A DNA stretch of 64,000 nucleotides from Streptomyces sp. CB02959 (GCF_002803155.1 NZ_NNBP01000021.1:1-64000), one strand, 5' to 3'. Positions 18,316 to 28,204 are shown, counted from the first letter of the stretch. Made by a program: numbers and translations. The notes: a model not told the origin generated them from the letters alone.

Positions 18316-18352
18316 CCGAGCCCGTACGGCCCCAACGGCCGTGCGGGCTCGG
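18316..18352 (+). terminator. Terminator hairpin after mdh
   Basis: Arms of 16 bases with one G-T wobble (18316-18331 and 18337-18352) around a CCAAC loop, 28 bases after the mdh stop. Confidence 0.88.
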
Positions 18353-18526
18353 CCCGTTGGGGGACCGATCGGGTCGGATAACGCGCTGACAGCGCGGTCT
18401 CCGCTCCTCTATGCTGCGGACCCTTCACACGTCCGGGTGAGAGCCCGCGCCGGCGGAACCGCGCCACCGCACCGGCGCGTTGTGAGGGGTACGCGCCGGC
18501 GCGGACGGCAGTCACGGGGGAGGCCG

Positions 18527-20344
18527 ATGAGCGGTAACGAGGTGCCCGCGCAGCCGGGGGAGCCGGCTGCCCGGCCACGACTACGCAAGGAAACGGCGGG
18601 CCCACCGGTGCCCGGACCGCTCCCCGCGACCCCGCCCGGGGCCAGCGAGGCCACCCGTCTGCTGTGCGCCGGGACCTATCTCGACGACACCTTCCGCGAC
18701 GCCGTCATCGACGAGCTGTACGTCCACGAGGAGCGGTTCGCCGCGCCGTCCCTGGGCATCGACGCGGCCCGGGTGCTGGCCCACGCACTGCGCGCCCGCC
18801 GGCTCGAACGCGCCTGGTCGACGGCGATCCTGCTGACGTGGCTGGTGGCCGTCGTACTGTCCCAGGGGATGACGTGGGGCTACTTCGCCCCGGTCGTCCT
18901 GCTGGGCCTGGCCCGTTTCGTCCGCGGGCTGTCGACGGCCTGGCCGGCCCGGCTCCTCTCCTTCGTCCTGCGCTGGTACGCCCGGATCTCGCTGCTTTTC
19001 TTCGTGGTGGTGCTGGCGCTGATGGCCTTCACCGCGTCCCGCTCGGGGGCCCTGTCGGCGCTGTCGCCGATCGCCCTGATCGAGTCCCTGCTCGCCGACA
19101 CCGGCCTGACGGAGTCGTCCCACGGCGGCGGCCTGAGCGGGATGGACGGTTCGCTCGACACCCCGGGCCTGGGCCTGGCCGGGGTGATCGCGGTCTGGGT
19201 GGCACTGCTGCTGCCGGTGCTGGTGGCCGTGCTGGTCGCGCTCCAGCGGGGCCAGTTCGCCCGCGCGCTGACCCGCGAGCTGTCCCGGGAGCGGTTCCCC
19301 GACGTGATGGCCGACCCGGCCGAGCGGGCCGAGGGCATCCGCTTCCAACGGCTGCGCGACCGGGTGCGGATCGAGCAGCACGGGCCGCTGGTGATGTACC
19401 GCCCCGGCGATCCTTTCTGCGGCGCGGGGGAGCCGTTCAAGCCCTGGTCGCTGTCGGTGGAGCTGGTCCCGCGGACCGGCCGCACCGCGGTGCCGTTGGA
19501 CAACGGCGAGATCCTCGCCCGGATCGTCCCGCTGGTCGAGGCGCTGCGGGTGCCGTCCGGCTCACCGGCGACGGCGGACGCGGTCCGCGACCGGCTGCGC
19601 GCCCTCGAAATCGACCAGTGCGTCTTCCTGCCCGTCGACGGCCTGCCGACCCGCGCCGCCGCGCCGTACGCCCCCGCCGCCTTCGAGGCGCACCGCGCCG
19701 CCGCCCTGGAGGAGGGCGGGGAGACCCGCCGGCACTTCCTGCGGATCCGGGTCGGCGGCTGGCACGAAGGCGTGGTCACCACCGTCTTCGTCCGGGTCCA
19801 CACCCAGGGCGGGATGCTGATGATGGAGGTGGCCCCGCACGTGCTGTGGCCGCTGCGTCCGCACTTCCAGGACGCCGACCGGATCGCCCACCAGTACCGC
19901 CACCACCACTACTTCGGCAAGGCGGTCTGGGCCCTGACCCACAGCCCGCGCGCCGCCGTCGACGCGCTGCTCACCCTGGTGCGCGGCGTGGGCGGCGGCT
20001 GGGGCCTGGCCACCGAGGGCCACGGCGCCGCCCTCCCGGAGGGCCCCGCCACGTCCGTCCGGGAGCTGGGCTCGGACGACGAGGCGTCGCTCTTCCAGTA
20101 CATGGACGTGGCCCGCTATCTGAAGACCGTCCAGCAGCGGGTGGCGGCCGGGGTGAAGAGCGCCCTGCACGAAGCGGGGTACCAGACCGCCGAGTTCGAG
20201 CAGCGGATCGTGCACGTCGCCGACGGCGGGGTCTACGTCGAGTCCGCCCAGGGCGCCGTCGGCATCGGCGACCACAACACGATCACCAACAACGGCGATC
20301 CCGCTTCCGCGGGCGACTCCGCATCTCCGAAGGGCAGGCACTGA
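18527..20344 (+). CDS. Membrane protein with C-terminal IGDHNT-type motif (possible amyloid-signalling partner)
   Basis: A 605-residue protein of unknown family. The start at ATG 18527 has GGGGGAGG 5 bases upstream. Residues 1-40 are Pro-rich. Hydrophobic segments lie at about 98-115, 118-130, 145-170 and 215-240. The remaining 350 residues look cytoplasmic, with no enzyme motif that I recognise. Residues 579-589 near the C-terminus read GIGDHNTITNN, preceded by a Q-G-A. The same motif occurs near the N-terminus of the next gene, one base downstream. The G-D-x-N core recalls RHIM-like motifs (RIP3 has VQVGDNN). A sensor or scaffold that recruits its neighbour by motif templating is inference. 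Confidence 0.7.
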   Translation: MSGNEVPAQPGEPAARPRLRKETAGPPVPGPLPATPPGASEATRLLCAGTYLDDTFRDAVIDELYVHEERFAAPSLGIDAARVLAHALRARRLERAWSTAILLTWLVAVVLSQGMTWGYFAPVVLLGLARFVRGLSTAWPARLLSFVLRWYARISLLFFVVVLALMAFTASRSGALSALSPIALIESLLADTGLTESSHGGGLSGMDGSLDTPGLGLAGVIAVWVALLLPVLVAVLVALQRGQFARALTRELSRERFPDVMADPAERAEGIRFQRLRDRVRIEQHGPLVMYRPGDPFCGAGEPFKPWSLSVELVPRTGRTAVPLDNGEILARIVPLVEALRVPSGSPATADAVRDRLRALEIDQCVFLPVDGLPTRAAAPYAPAAFEAHRAAALEEGGETRRHFLRIRVGGWHEGVVTTVFVRVHTQGGMLMMEVAPHVLWPLRPHFQDADRIAHQYRHHHYFGKAVWALTHSPRAAVDALLTLVRGVGGGWGLATEGHGAALPEGPATSVRELGSDDEASLFQYMDVARYLKTVQQRVAAGVKSALHEAGYQTAEFEQRIVHVADGGVYVESAQGAVGIGDHNTITNNGDPASAGDSASPKGRH

Positions 20345-20345
20345 C

Positions 20346-20732
20346 GTGGCATCAGCTGACGCATCCGGCAACGGCAACGGCATCCACATCGGCAGCGTCC
20401 AGGGCGCCTTCGCCATCGGCGACCACAACACCGTCACCAACAACGCCGCCGTGCAGGGCGCCGTGCCCGCCGTCGACCCGGCCCACGAGGAACTCCTCCA
20501 GGCCGTCCGCACCCTGCGCGAGGACCTCCGCCGGGCCGTGGAGAGCCCCGAGGTCCGGGCGCTGACCACCGAACTCTCCGACACCGAGGAGGAGATCACC
20601 GGCACCGGCGCCGCCGCCCCCGGCCGGCTGGCCCGGCTGCGCGGCGCGCTGTCCGACGCCGGTTCCGTGGTGGGGCTGCTGGCGTCCGGTGCGGCGGTGG
20701 TCCAGGCGGTCACCGCCCTCCTGGGGGGCTGA
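20346..20732 (+). CDS. Small IGDHNT-motif protein with helical C-terminus
   Basis: A 128-residue protein starting at GTG 20346, one base after the previous stop. Residues 24-33 are IGDHNTVTNN, with V-Q-G-A just before, matching the C-terminal motif of the upstream membrane protein even at the DNA level. A charged helical stretch follows (ELLQAVRTLREDLRRAVESP, about 48-67), then Gly/Ala residues and a hydrophobic amphipathic C-terminus (SVVGLLASGAAVVQAVTALLGG, about 107-128) that could insert in a membrane. The layout, motif plus small helical domain, resembles motif-paired bacterial amyloid-signalling effectors; this is unproven. Confidence 0.7.
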   Translation: MASADASGNGNGIHIGSVQGAFAIGDHNTVTNNAAVQGAVPAVDPAHEELLQAVRTLREDLRRAVESPEVRALTTELSDTEEEITGTGAAAPGRLARLRGALSDAGSVVGLLASGAAVVQAVTALLGG

Positions 20733-20738
20733 CCGGCC

Positions 20739-21617
20739 GTGCCCCAAGGCCCCGGACCGCGCTGGAACCCGGACACCCAGTCCTGGGAGACCGGCCCCTC
20801 GCGTCCCACCAGCCCGTACACCGGCCCGATGCCGCCCCGCCCGGCCGCGCCCCCGCCGTCGGCCGGCCCCACCGTGCCCGGGTACCCGCCCGGCCCGCCG
20901 CACACCCCGGGCGCCGACGACACCGCGGGGGCGCCGGAGCCCGCCGTGGAGGGCGGCCGCCGGACCCGGATCCTGATCGCCGCCGTGGTGACCGCGGTCG
21001 TCGCGGCCGGTGCCGGCGGGGCCTACCTCCTGTGGGGCCGCGGCCCGGACACCCCGTCCGCGACCCGCCCGACGGCCTCGGTGAGCGGCGCCCCGACCGC
21101 CACCCCGACCGCCACCCCGACCGGTTCCGGCGCGTCCTCCGAGCCGCCCACCGCCGACGCTTCCACCCCGGCCGTCCCCAGCGGCTACCACCTCGCCCAC
21201 GACGAGAAGGGCTTCACCCTCGCCGTCCCCGACGGCTGGCAGCGCGAACTCCGCTCCACCGGGGTCTTCTACACCTCGCCGGACACCCGCAGCCTGCTCC
21301 AGATCTTCCAGATCACCGAGCCCGACCTCACCCCGGAGCAGGCCCTGCAGCAGGCTTCCAAGGGGCTCTCCGGCAACCCCGGCTACCAGGAGATCGGCAT
21401 CGCGCCGCGCCAGGGCCCGCCCGGCCCGAGCGGCGCCCAACTCACCTACGCCTACGACAGCGACCGGCTGGGCGTCCGCGTCCAGGCCGTCGACTGCGCC
21501 TTCGCCGTCCCCGACGGCCGCCAGTTCGCGGTCCTCGTCCTGGGCCCGGCATCCGACTGGCCCCGGCAGGAGACGATCCAGCGCATCGCCCTGGAGTCGT
21601 TCGAACCCAGCGCCTGA
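20739..21617 (+). CDS. Single-pass membrane protein with extracytoplasmic domain
   Basis: A 292-residue protein, third gene of the operon, starting at GTG 20739, seven bases after the preceding stop. It begins MPQGPGPRWNPDTQSWE, a short WNP-type actinobacterial head, then a Pro-rich linker, one TM segment (RILIAAVVTAVVAAGAGGAYLLW, about 75-97), a Thr/Pro/Ser-rich spacer with 12-base tandem repeats, and a globular domain (YHLAHDEKGFTLAVPDGWQRE...ETIQRIALESF) resembling Mog1/PsbP-like or LpqN-type extracellular folds. Function unknown. Confidence 0.75.
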   Translation: MPQGPGPRWNPDTQSWETGPSRPTSPYTGPMPPRPAAPPPSAGPTVPGYPPGPPHTPGADDTAGAPEPAVEGGRRTRILIAAVVTAVVAAGAGGAYLLWGRGPDTPSATRPTASVSGAPTATPTATPTGSGASSEPPTADASTPAVPSGYHLAHDEKGFTLAVPDGWQRELRSTGVFYTSPDTRSLLQIFQITEPDLTPEQALQQASKGLSGNPGYQEIGIAPRQGPPGPSGAQLTYAYDSDRLGVRVQAVDCAFAVPDGRQFAVLVLGPASDWPRQETIQRIALESFEPSA

Positions 21618-21620
21618 GGT

Positions 21621-21643
21621 GCGGCCCGGTCGCCCCGGGCCGC
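21621..21643. terminator. Terminator hairpin between converging genes
   Basis: A perfect 9-base GC stem (21621-21629 with 21635-21643), loop TCGCC, directly after the operon's last stop. Confidence 0.7.
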
Positions 21644-21650
21644 GCCGCCG

Positions 21651-21860
21651 CTAGCCGGGAAGTTCGGTGCGCTCCCACCACTCGTACACCGGCAGCCGGC
21701 CGTCGGCGGTGTCCCACTCGCGCGGGGTCGGCCGGAAGTGCTCGTAGCCGCCGCGGTACGGGACCTTCAGGTCACCCCCTCCGGGATCCACCTCGACGAT
21801 CCGCTCGCTGATCCCCTCGGGACCGCCCTGGAGAACTGCCTTGGGTGCCTTGCTCGCCAT
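21651..21860 (-). CDS. Small conserved actinobacterial protein (DUF5988-like)
   Basis: A 69-residue protein: MASKAPKAVLQGGPEGISERIV, then VPYRGGYEHFRPTPREW and a C-terminal VYEWWERTE. The combination of a GGP turn, YRGGYEHF and an aromatic C-terminal strand matches small streptomycete proteins annotated DUF5988, from memory. No function is known. It is close to the Uma2-type gene on the same strand but separated by 57 bases. Confidence 0.65.
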   Translation of the reverse strand: MASKAPKAVLQGGPEGISERIVEVDPGGGDLKVPYRGGYEHFRPTPREWDTADGRLPVYEWWERTELPG

Positions 21861-21917
21861 GGCGGCAGTGTCTCGCGCGCCGTCCGACTGCCGGGGACGG
21901 CTCGCCGGGCGACGACG

Positions 21918-22511
21918 TCAGTCGCGGGGGAATTCGTCGGTGGGAATGGTCATGCCGAGGACGGTGTCCGTGAGGTCGATCGGTTCACCGTAGGCGAGGG
22001 TGAGGTCGCGCTTGTACTCGCCGTCCTGGGGATGGGTGAAGACGCGGCAACGGCCGAGGTAGGGGTCGGCGATGAGGTAGACGGGGATTTCGGCGATTGC
22101 GTAGGCCGTCTCTTTGGGGCCGTAGTCGTTCATGGCAGTCCCCCGGGAGATGACCTCCGCCACGAATTCGACGTCCTGATATCGCCAGCAGCCGTTCTCC
22201 CTCTTGGCGCCGTCGGAGAGCTTGGCGATGTCCGGGCAGAAGCCGTTGCTCTTGCCCGGGAAGTCGATCCTCACATCCGACACCACCTCGGCGTCGCGAC
22301 CGAAGTGGTCTTCGAGCGCCCACAGAAGCCTGCGAATGGTCTGCCAGTGGACGTCCCGTTGCGGCGTCATGAAAACGGTCCCCTCGACGATCTCGACCTT
22401 GTATCCCTCGGGGACGGGCATCCGCTCCAGTCGATCGAACAACTGGTCCAACGTCAGCTCACCCGGCTCGGCCATCTCGATCCATTCGGTCCGTTCAAGG
22501 CTGATGGTCAT
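21918..22511 (-). CDS. Uma2 family (DUF820) putative nuclease-fold protein
   Basis: A 197-residue protein of the Uma2 group, which has the PD-(D/E)XK nuclease fold. LTLDQLFDRLERMPVPEGYKVEIVEG contains the first acidic residue, PDIAKLS and VEFVAEVIS supply the conserved Asp and Glu-x-Val, and YLIADP is the usual last core strand. The start at 22511 is chosen because GGGGAGGAG lies 7 bases upstream. That ribosome site is the 3' arm of an 18-base perfect inverted repeat. Uma2 proteins are very abundant in Streptomyces and their targets are unknown. Confidence 0.85.
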   Translation of the reverse strand: MTISLERTEWIEMAEPGELTLDQLFDRLERMPVPEGYKVEIVEGTVFMTPQRDVHWQTIRRLLWALEDHFGRDAEVVSDVRIDFPGKSNGFCPDIAKLSDGAKRENGCWRYQDVEFVAEVISRGTAMNDYGPKETAYAIAEIPVYLIADPYLGRCRVFTHPQDGEYKRDLTLAYGEPIDLTDTVLGMTIPTDEFPRD

Positions 22512-22560
22512 CGTGCCGCTCCTCCCCGCTCCGCCGCGGGATGCGGGGAGGAGCGGCACG
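22512..22560 (-). promoter_or_regulatory. Perfect hairpin that contains the Uma2 gene's ribosome site
   Basis: Arms 22512-22529 and 22543-22560 are exact 18-base complements around a 13-base loop. In the minus-strand transcript the second arm contains GGGGAGGAG, the Uma2 Shine-Dalgarno, and ends one base before the ATG. The same hairpin also sits 48 bases after the stop of the upstream minus-strand gene, so it may act as a terminator and a translation lock. Confidence 0.8.
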
Positions 22561-22607
22561 GTTCAACGATACGTATGTACGAGCGTCACGCGGGTGCGGA
22601 CGTTTGT

Positions 22608-23387
22608 TCAGGCGGCCTGGAGGCCGCCTTTCAGGACCGAGATGTCGGAGGTCTGGCCGGGGGGCGGGGTGTACGTGGGGACCGGGTGGTCGTAGTCGCT
22701 GAGCAGGACGGTGCTGGTCTGGTCGTCGACCTGGGTGGTGAGCTTCAGCGGGTAGTGCGTGCCCTTGATGGCGACGTAGACGGTCTGGGTGGCGTCCCGG
22801 GCCTTCTTGACGATCGGCAGGACCCGGGTGCCCTCGTGGGTGGTGGGGCGGCCCTTGGTGAGGGTGACGGAGGGGGCCGACGGGTCCCGGGGGGCGGGGG
22901 ACTGCGGCGCCACGGCCTTCTGGAAGGCGGTGAGGTCGCAGGCGGTGGCGAGGCTCTGGAGGTAGCTGTCGTCGGTGGTGCCGTGGAGGTAGCGGTCCTG
23001 GTAGTTCCGGGCCGCGGTGCCGCCCTCGTCGCCGGGCAGCTGGCTCTTCCAGAAGGCGGCGTCGGGCTTCAGCCAGACGTCCTTGCCGCGTTTGATCAGG
23101 TCGACCCGGCCGAGCTTGCCCTTGCTGATGTTGCCGGTGCAGTTGCCTGCCTGGTCGAGGGTGAGGTCGAGCTTGGTGGCGTCGGTGGAGGTCTCGGTGC
23201 GCAGCCGCAGCGATTTCGCGCCGAGGAGGGCGTGCAGGGCGTCGTCGGAGATCTGCTGGGCCGACTTGCCGGCGAGGTCGCCCTCGTCGTCCGGGCCGTC
23301 GGCCGGGATTGCGGCGCAGGTGGCGGCCAGGACCACACCGGCTGCGCCGCAGGTCAGCGCGGTGAGGGAGCGGCGTCTGCGGGGCAT
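22608..23387 (-). CDS. Exported protein, putative lipoprotein-like
   Basis: A 259-residue protein with a signal peptide (MPRRRRSLTALTCGAAGVVLAATCAAI). The LAATC sequence resembles a lipobox but has Thr at -1, so lipidation is doubtful. The mature part resembles actinobacterial LppX/LprG-like exported proteins: a helical start (AQQISDDALHALLGAKSLRLRTE), repeated beta strands (LDLTLDQAGNCTGNISKG, VYVAIKGTHYPLKLT) and an outer-strand end. These folds bind lipids in mycobacteria; here that is inference. ATG 23387 has GGAGG 7 bases upstream. Divergent from the betaine operon. Confidence 0.8.
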   Translation of the reverse strand: MPRRRRSLTALTCGAAGVVLAATCAAIPADGPDDEGDLAGKSAQQISDDALHALLGAKSLRLRTETSTDATKLDLTLDQAGNCTGNISKGKLGRVDLIKRGKDVWLKPDAAFWKSQLPGDEGGTAARNYQDRYLHGTTDDSYLQSLATACDLTAFQKAVAPQSPAPRDPSAPSVTLTKGRPTTHEGTRVLPIVKKARDATQTVYVAIKGTHYPLKLTTQVDDQTSTVLLSDYDHPVPTYTPPPGQTSDISVLKGGLQAA

Positions 23388-23600
23388 CTCGACACCTCCG
23401 GTCGGGAGGGGCTCCCCGGGGACCGCGGTGGGCCCTCCGGAAGGCTCCCGGTGGGCATACGGCTATTCAGCGTACTTTCCGGTCTATTCGGGCGCATGTG
23501 GAGCTGTCGGGCGCGATGGGGTGACTCGTGTCACTTTCGATGAATGTTTGGGCATAGGACCGCGGCTTTGGGTTAGGGGTCCCCGTTGCTGGCGGGCCAG

Positions 23601-23611
23601 TGGTCGGACCA
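23601..23611. promoter_or_regulatory. FadR/GntR-type palindrome upstream of the choline-betaine operon
   Basis: TGGTCGGACCA is a perfect odd palindrome (TGGTC-G-GACCA), 68 bases before the betB start. GntR-family regulators of the FadR type bind TGGTC-N-GACCA sites. No GntR gene is in the window, so the regulator is unknown. A second dyad, GTGAC-TCGT-GTCAC, lies at 23521-23534. Confidence 0.4.
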
Positions 23612-23678
23612 ATGAGGAACACCGGGACGGCCGGGATCGCCAAGGAAGACACCGGTAAGCGGAAGGCAGAGCGACGTC

Positions 23679-25196
23679 GTGTCGGCAACCGAGACAAGCG
23701 AGACCATTCACGTAGGCGGGGTGTGGCGGGCGGCTGCATCCGGAGCCACGCGCGAGGTCCTGGACCCCGCCGACGCCACGACCCTCCAGGTGGTCGCCGA
23801 GGGCGGCGCCGAGGACACCGACGCGGCGGTCGCCGCGGCCAAGCGGGCCTTCGACGGCGGCGCCGGGGTGTGGCCCCGTACGCCGGCGGTCGAGCGGGCG
23901 GCGCTGCTGCGCCGGGTCGCCGACCTGCTCCAGCGCGACCGCGAGCAGATCGCGCTGATCGAGAGCCGGGACACCGGCAAGACCCTGGAGGAGGGCCGGG
24001 TCGACGTCGACGACGTCACCAACGCCTTCCGGTACTTCGCCGACCTCGTGGTGAACGAGACCGGCGGCCGGGTGGTGGACGCCGGCTCGGCGGACGTGCA
24101 CAGCGTCGTGGTGCACGAGCCGGTCGGCGTGTGCGCGCTGATCACCCCGTGGAACTACCCGCTGCTCCAGGCGAGTTGGAAGGTCGCCCCGGCGCTCGCG
24201 ACCGGCAACACCTTCGTGATCAAGCCGAGCGAGGTCACCCCGCTCTCGACGGTGTACCTGATCCGGCTGCTGGTCGAGGCGGGTCTGCCGGACGGCGTCG
24301 CCAACATCGTCACCGGTGCCGGGCTGCCCGTCGGCCAGCGGCTCGCCGAGCACCCGGACGTGGACCTCTTCTCCTTCACAGGTGGCCTGGTCAGCGGCAC
24401 GACGGCGGGCGCCGCGGCGGTCTCCGGCGCCAAGAAGATCGCCCTGGAACTGGGCGGCAAGAACCCCAACGTGGTCTTCGCCGACGCCTGCGCGACCGAC
24501 GAGGGCTTCGACACCGCCGTCGACCAGGCGCTGAACGCGGCGTTCATCCACAGCGGCCAGGTGTGCTCGGCGGGTGCCCGGCTGATCATCGAGGAGTCGG
24601 TGCGGGACCGCTTCGTCGCCGAGCTCGCCCGCCGCGCCGAGAAGATCAAGCTGGGCCGGGGGACCGAGGAGGGCGTGGAGTGCGGCCCGCTGGTCTCCCA
24701 GCAGCAGCTGGACAAGGTCGAGGCGTACGTCGCCTCCGCGCTGGCCGAGGGCGCCAACCTGCGCTCCGGCGGCGCCCGGCCCGAGCCCAGCGACGTCCGG
24801 CCGGCCGGCGGCTACTTCTACCGCCCGACCGTGCTGGACGGCTGCCACCGCGGGATGAAGGTCGTCCGGGAGGAGACCTTCGGGCCGATCCTCACCGTCG
24901 AGACCTTCGCCACCGAGGACGAGGCCGTCGCGCTGGCCAACGACACCGAGTACGGGCTGGCCGGGGCGGTCTTCTCCGCCGACACCGCCCGCGCCCGCCG
25001 GGTCGCCGCCCGGCTGCGGCACGGCACCGTGTGGATCAACGACTACCACCCCTACCTGCCGCAGGCCGAATGGGGCGGCTTCGGGAAGTCCGGCATCGGG
25101 CGCGAGCTCGGCCCGTCCGGACTCGACGAGTACCGGGAGAGCAAGCACATCTACGAGAACCTGCGCCCCCAGCCCGTCCGCTGGTTCACCGGCTGA
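23679..25196 (+). CDS. betB: Betaine-aldehyde dehydrogenase
   Basis: A 505-residue NAD(P)-dependent aldehyde dehydrogenase. Motifs in order: ITPWNYPLLQASWK (coenzyme site), FTGGLVSGTTAG (usually FTGS, here FTGG), catalytic Glu in LELGGKNPNVVF, and catalytic Cys in HSGQVCSAGARL. It oxidises betaine aldehyde to glycine betaine, an osmoprotectant. The start is GTG 23679, with GGAAGG 12 bases upstream. Substrate specificity is inferred from the choline oxidoreductase and betaine transporter genes directly downstream, all on the same strand. Confidence 0.92.
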   Translation: MSATETSETIHVGGVWRAAASGATREVLDPADATTLQVVAEGGAEDTDAAVAAAKRAFDGGAGVWPRTPAVERAALLRRVADLLQRDREQIALIESRDTGKTLEEGRVDVDDVTNAFRYFADLVVNETGGRVVDAGSADVHSVVVHEPVGVCALITPWNYPLLQASWKVAPALATGNTFVIKPSEVTPLSTVYLIRLLVEAGLPDGVANIVTGAGLPVGQRLAEHPDVDLFSFTGGLVSGTTAGAAAVSGAKKIALELGGKNPNVVFADACATDEGFDTAVDQALNAAFIHSGQVCSAGARLIIEESVRDRFVAELARRAEKIKLGRGTEEGVECGPLVSQQQLDKVEAYVASALAEGANLRSGGARPEPSDVRPAGGYFYRPTVLDGCHRGMKVVREETFGPILTVETFATEDEAVALANDTEYGLAGAVFSADTARARRVAARLRHGTVWINDYHPYLPQAEWGGFGKSGIGRELGPSGLDEYRESKHIYENLRPQPVRWFTG

Positions 25197-25266
25197 CCGG
25201 TCCGTCCCCGGCCCCGGCGGCCACCGCCCGGGCCCCGCGCGCACTGCGCAGTAAGGAGCACCCCCC

Positions 25267-26816
25267 ATGCCCGTGTACGACTACGTCGTAGTCGGCGGTG
25301 GCACCGCCGGATCCGTCATCGCCTCCCGCCTCGCCGAGGACCCGGACACCACCGTGGCCGTGATCGAGGGCGGCCCCTCCGACATCGACCGCGAGGACGT
25401 CCTCACCCTGCGCAAGTGGCTCGGCCTCCTCGGCGGCGACCTGGACTACGAGTACACGACCACCGAGCAGCCCCGCGGCAACTCGCACATCCTGCACAGC
25501 CGCGCCAAGGTCCTCGGCGGCTGCTCGTCGCACAACACCCTGATCTCCTTCAAGCCGCTGCCGTCCGACTGGGACGAGTGGGTGGCGGCCGGCGCCACCG
25601 GCTGGGGTGCCGACGACATGGAGCCGTACTTCGGCAAGCTCCGCAACAACATCGTGCGGGTGGCCAAGAAGGACCAGAACCAGATCGCGACGGACTGGAT
25701 CGAGGCCACCAAGACGGCGCTCGGCGTCCCCGAGGTCGTCGGCTTCAACGACCGGCCCTTCGACGAGGGCGTCGGCTTCTTCGACCTCTCCTACCACCCG
25801 GAGAACAACAAGCGGTCCTCCGCCTCCGTCGCCTACCTCCACCCCCACATGGAGGCCGGCGACCGGCCCAACCTCACGCTGATGCTGGAGACCTGGGCGC
25901 ACAGGCTGGAGCTGGACGGCACCACCGCCAAGGGCGTCCACGTCCGCACCAAGGACGGCGAGGAGGTCTACGTCGAGGCCGCCCGCGAGGTGCTGGTGTG
26001 CGCCGGCGCGGTGGACACCCCGCGGCTGCTGATGCACTCCGGCATCGGCCCCAGGAAGGACCTGGAGGCGCTGGGCATCCCCTGCGTGCTGGACCTGCCG
26101 GGCGTCGGTGAGAACCTGATCGACCACCCCGAGTCGGTCATCGTCTGGGAGACCAACGGGCCGATCCCCGGCAACTCCGCGATGGACTCGGACGCCGGTC
26201 TGTTCGTCAAGCGGGACCCGGACCACAAGGGCCCCGACCTGATGTTCCACTTCTACCAGATCCCGTTCACCGACAACCCGGAGCGACTGGGCTACGAGCG
26301 CCCCGAGCACGGCGTGTCGATGACCCCCAACATCCCCAAGTCCCGCGCCCGCGGCCGGCTCTACCTCACCTCCGCCGACCCCGAGGTCAAGCCCGCCCTG
26401 GACTTCCGGTACTTCGCGTACGACGAGAACGGGGTCGACTACGACGGGCAGACCCTCGTCGACGGCATCAAGCTGGCCCGCAAGGTCGCCCAGGCCGAGC
26501 CGTTCAAGAAGTGGCTCAAGCGGGAGGTCTTCCCCGGCCCCGAGGTCACCGACGACGCGCAGATCAGCGAGCTGGTCCGCAAGGCCGCGCACACCGTCTA
26601 CCACCCGGCCGGCACCTGCAAGATGGGCGCCGCGGACGACCGGCTCGCCGTCGTCGACCCGGAGTTGAGGATCCGCGGCCTGCACGGCATCCGCATCGCC
26701 GACGCCTCCGTCTTCCCGACGATGCCCGCGGTGAACCCGATGCTCGGCGTCCTGATGGTGGGGGAGAAGTGCGCCGAACTGCTCCGCGGGGCCTCGACCC
26801 AGGGGGGTGATGTGTG

Positions 26817-26817
<1 letters not shown>
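25267..26817 (+). CDS. betA: GMC oxidoreductase, choline dehydrogenase/oxidase type
   Basis: A 516-residue FAD flavoprotein. YDYVVVGGGTAGSVIASRLAED binds FAD, VLGGCSSHNTLI is the GMC signature 1 region, GAVDTPRLLMHSGIG is signature 2, and VYHPAGTCKMG carries the active-site His. The family oxidises choline to betaine aldehyde, the substrate for the enzyme 70 bases upstream. Whether it is oxidase or dehydrogenase cannot be told from sequence alone. AAGGAG precedes ATG 25267. The stop overlaps the next start by one base (TGATG). Confidence 0.9.
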
Positions 26818-27958
<1,141 letters not shown>

Positions 27959-27959
<1 letters not shown>

Positions 27960-28129
27960 TGTACGCCGCCGCACCGCACCGCGGCGCCGCCCGCGCCGTC
28001 GTCCCCCGCGCGCCCGCCGCGAGCCCCCGGGCCCGGCTGCGCGCCGCCCTGCTCCGCCAGTGGCGCCAGGCCCAGCGGGCCGCCGCGCTGAACGTGCCGG
28101 TCGGCACCGTGAAGCGGGGCCGCGCATGA
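27959..28129 (+). CDS. Small overlapping ORF with sigma region 4-like end
   Basis: A 56-codon frame whose ATG overlaps the proV stop (TGATG), hence placed for translational coupling. It is very Arg/Ala-rich. Its last 20 residues (QRAAALNVPVGTVKRGRA) look like the recognition helix of ECF sigma region 4.2 (compare the common ALGVPVGTVKSR). The rest of a sigma factor is absent, so this could be a remnant or a coincidence. Expression is unproven. Confidence 0.35.
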
Positions 28130-28204
28130 GCGAGCAAAGCGAGCGAATCATCAAAAGGTGCGTGCCGTGCGAATGCACGGCCTCGCGAAGCGAGGTGTCA
28201 GCAT
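28126..28204 (+). repeat. Intergenic repeat-like element with two hairpins
   Basis: Sequence beginning ATGAGCGAGCAAAGCGAGCG, followed by CCGTGC-GAAT-GCACGG (28165-28180) and CCTCGC-GAA-GCGAGG (28181-28195), fills the gap between the small ORF and the permease. A very similar opening string recurs in many streptomycete intergenic regions, to my recollection, so this is likely a short dispersed repeat. Confidence 0.5.
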
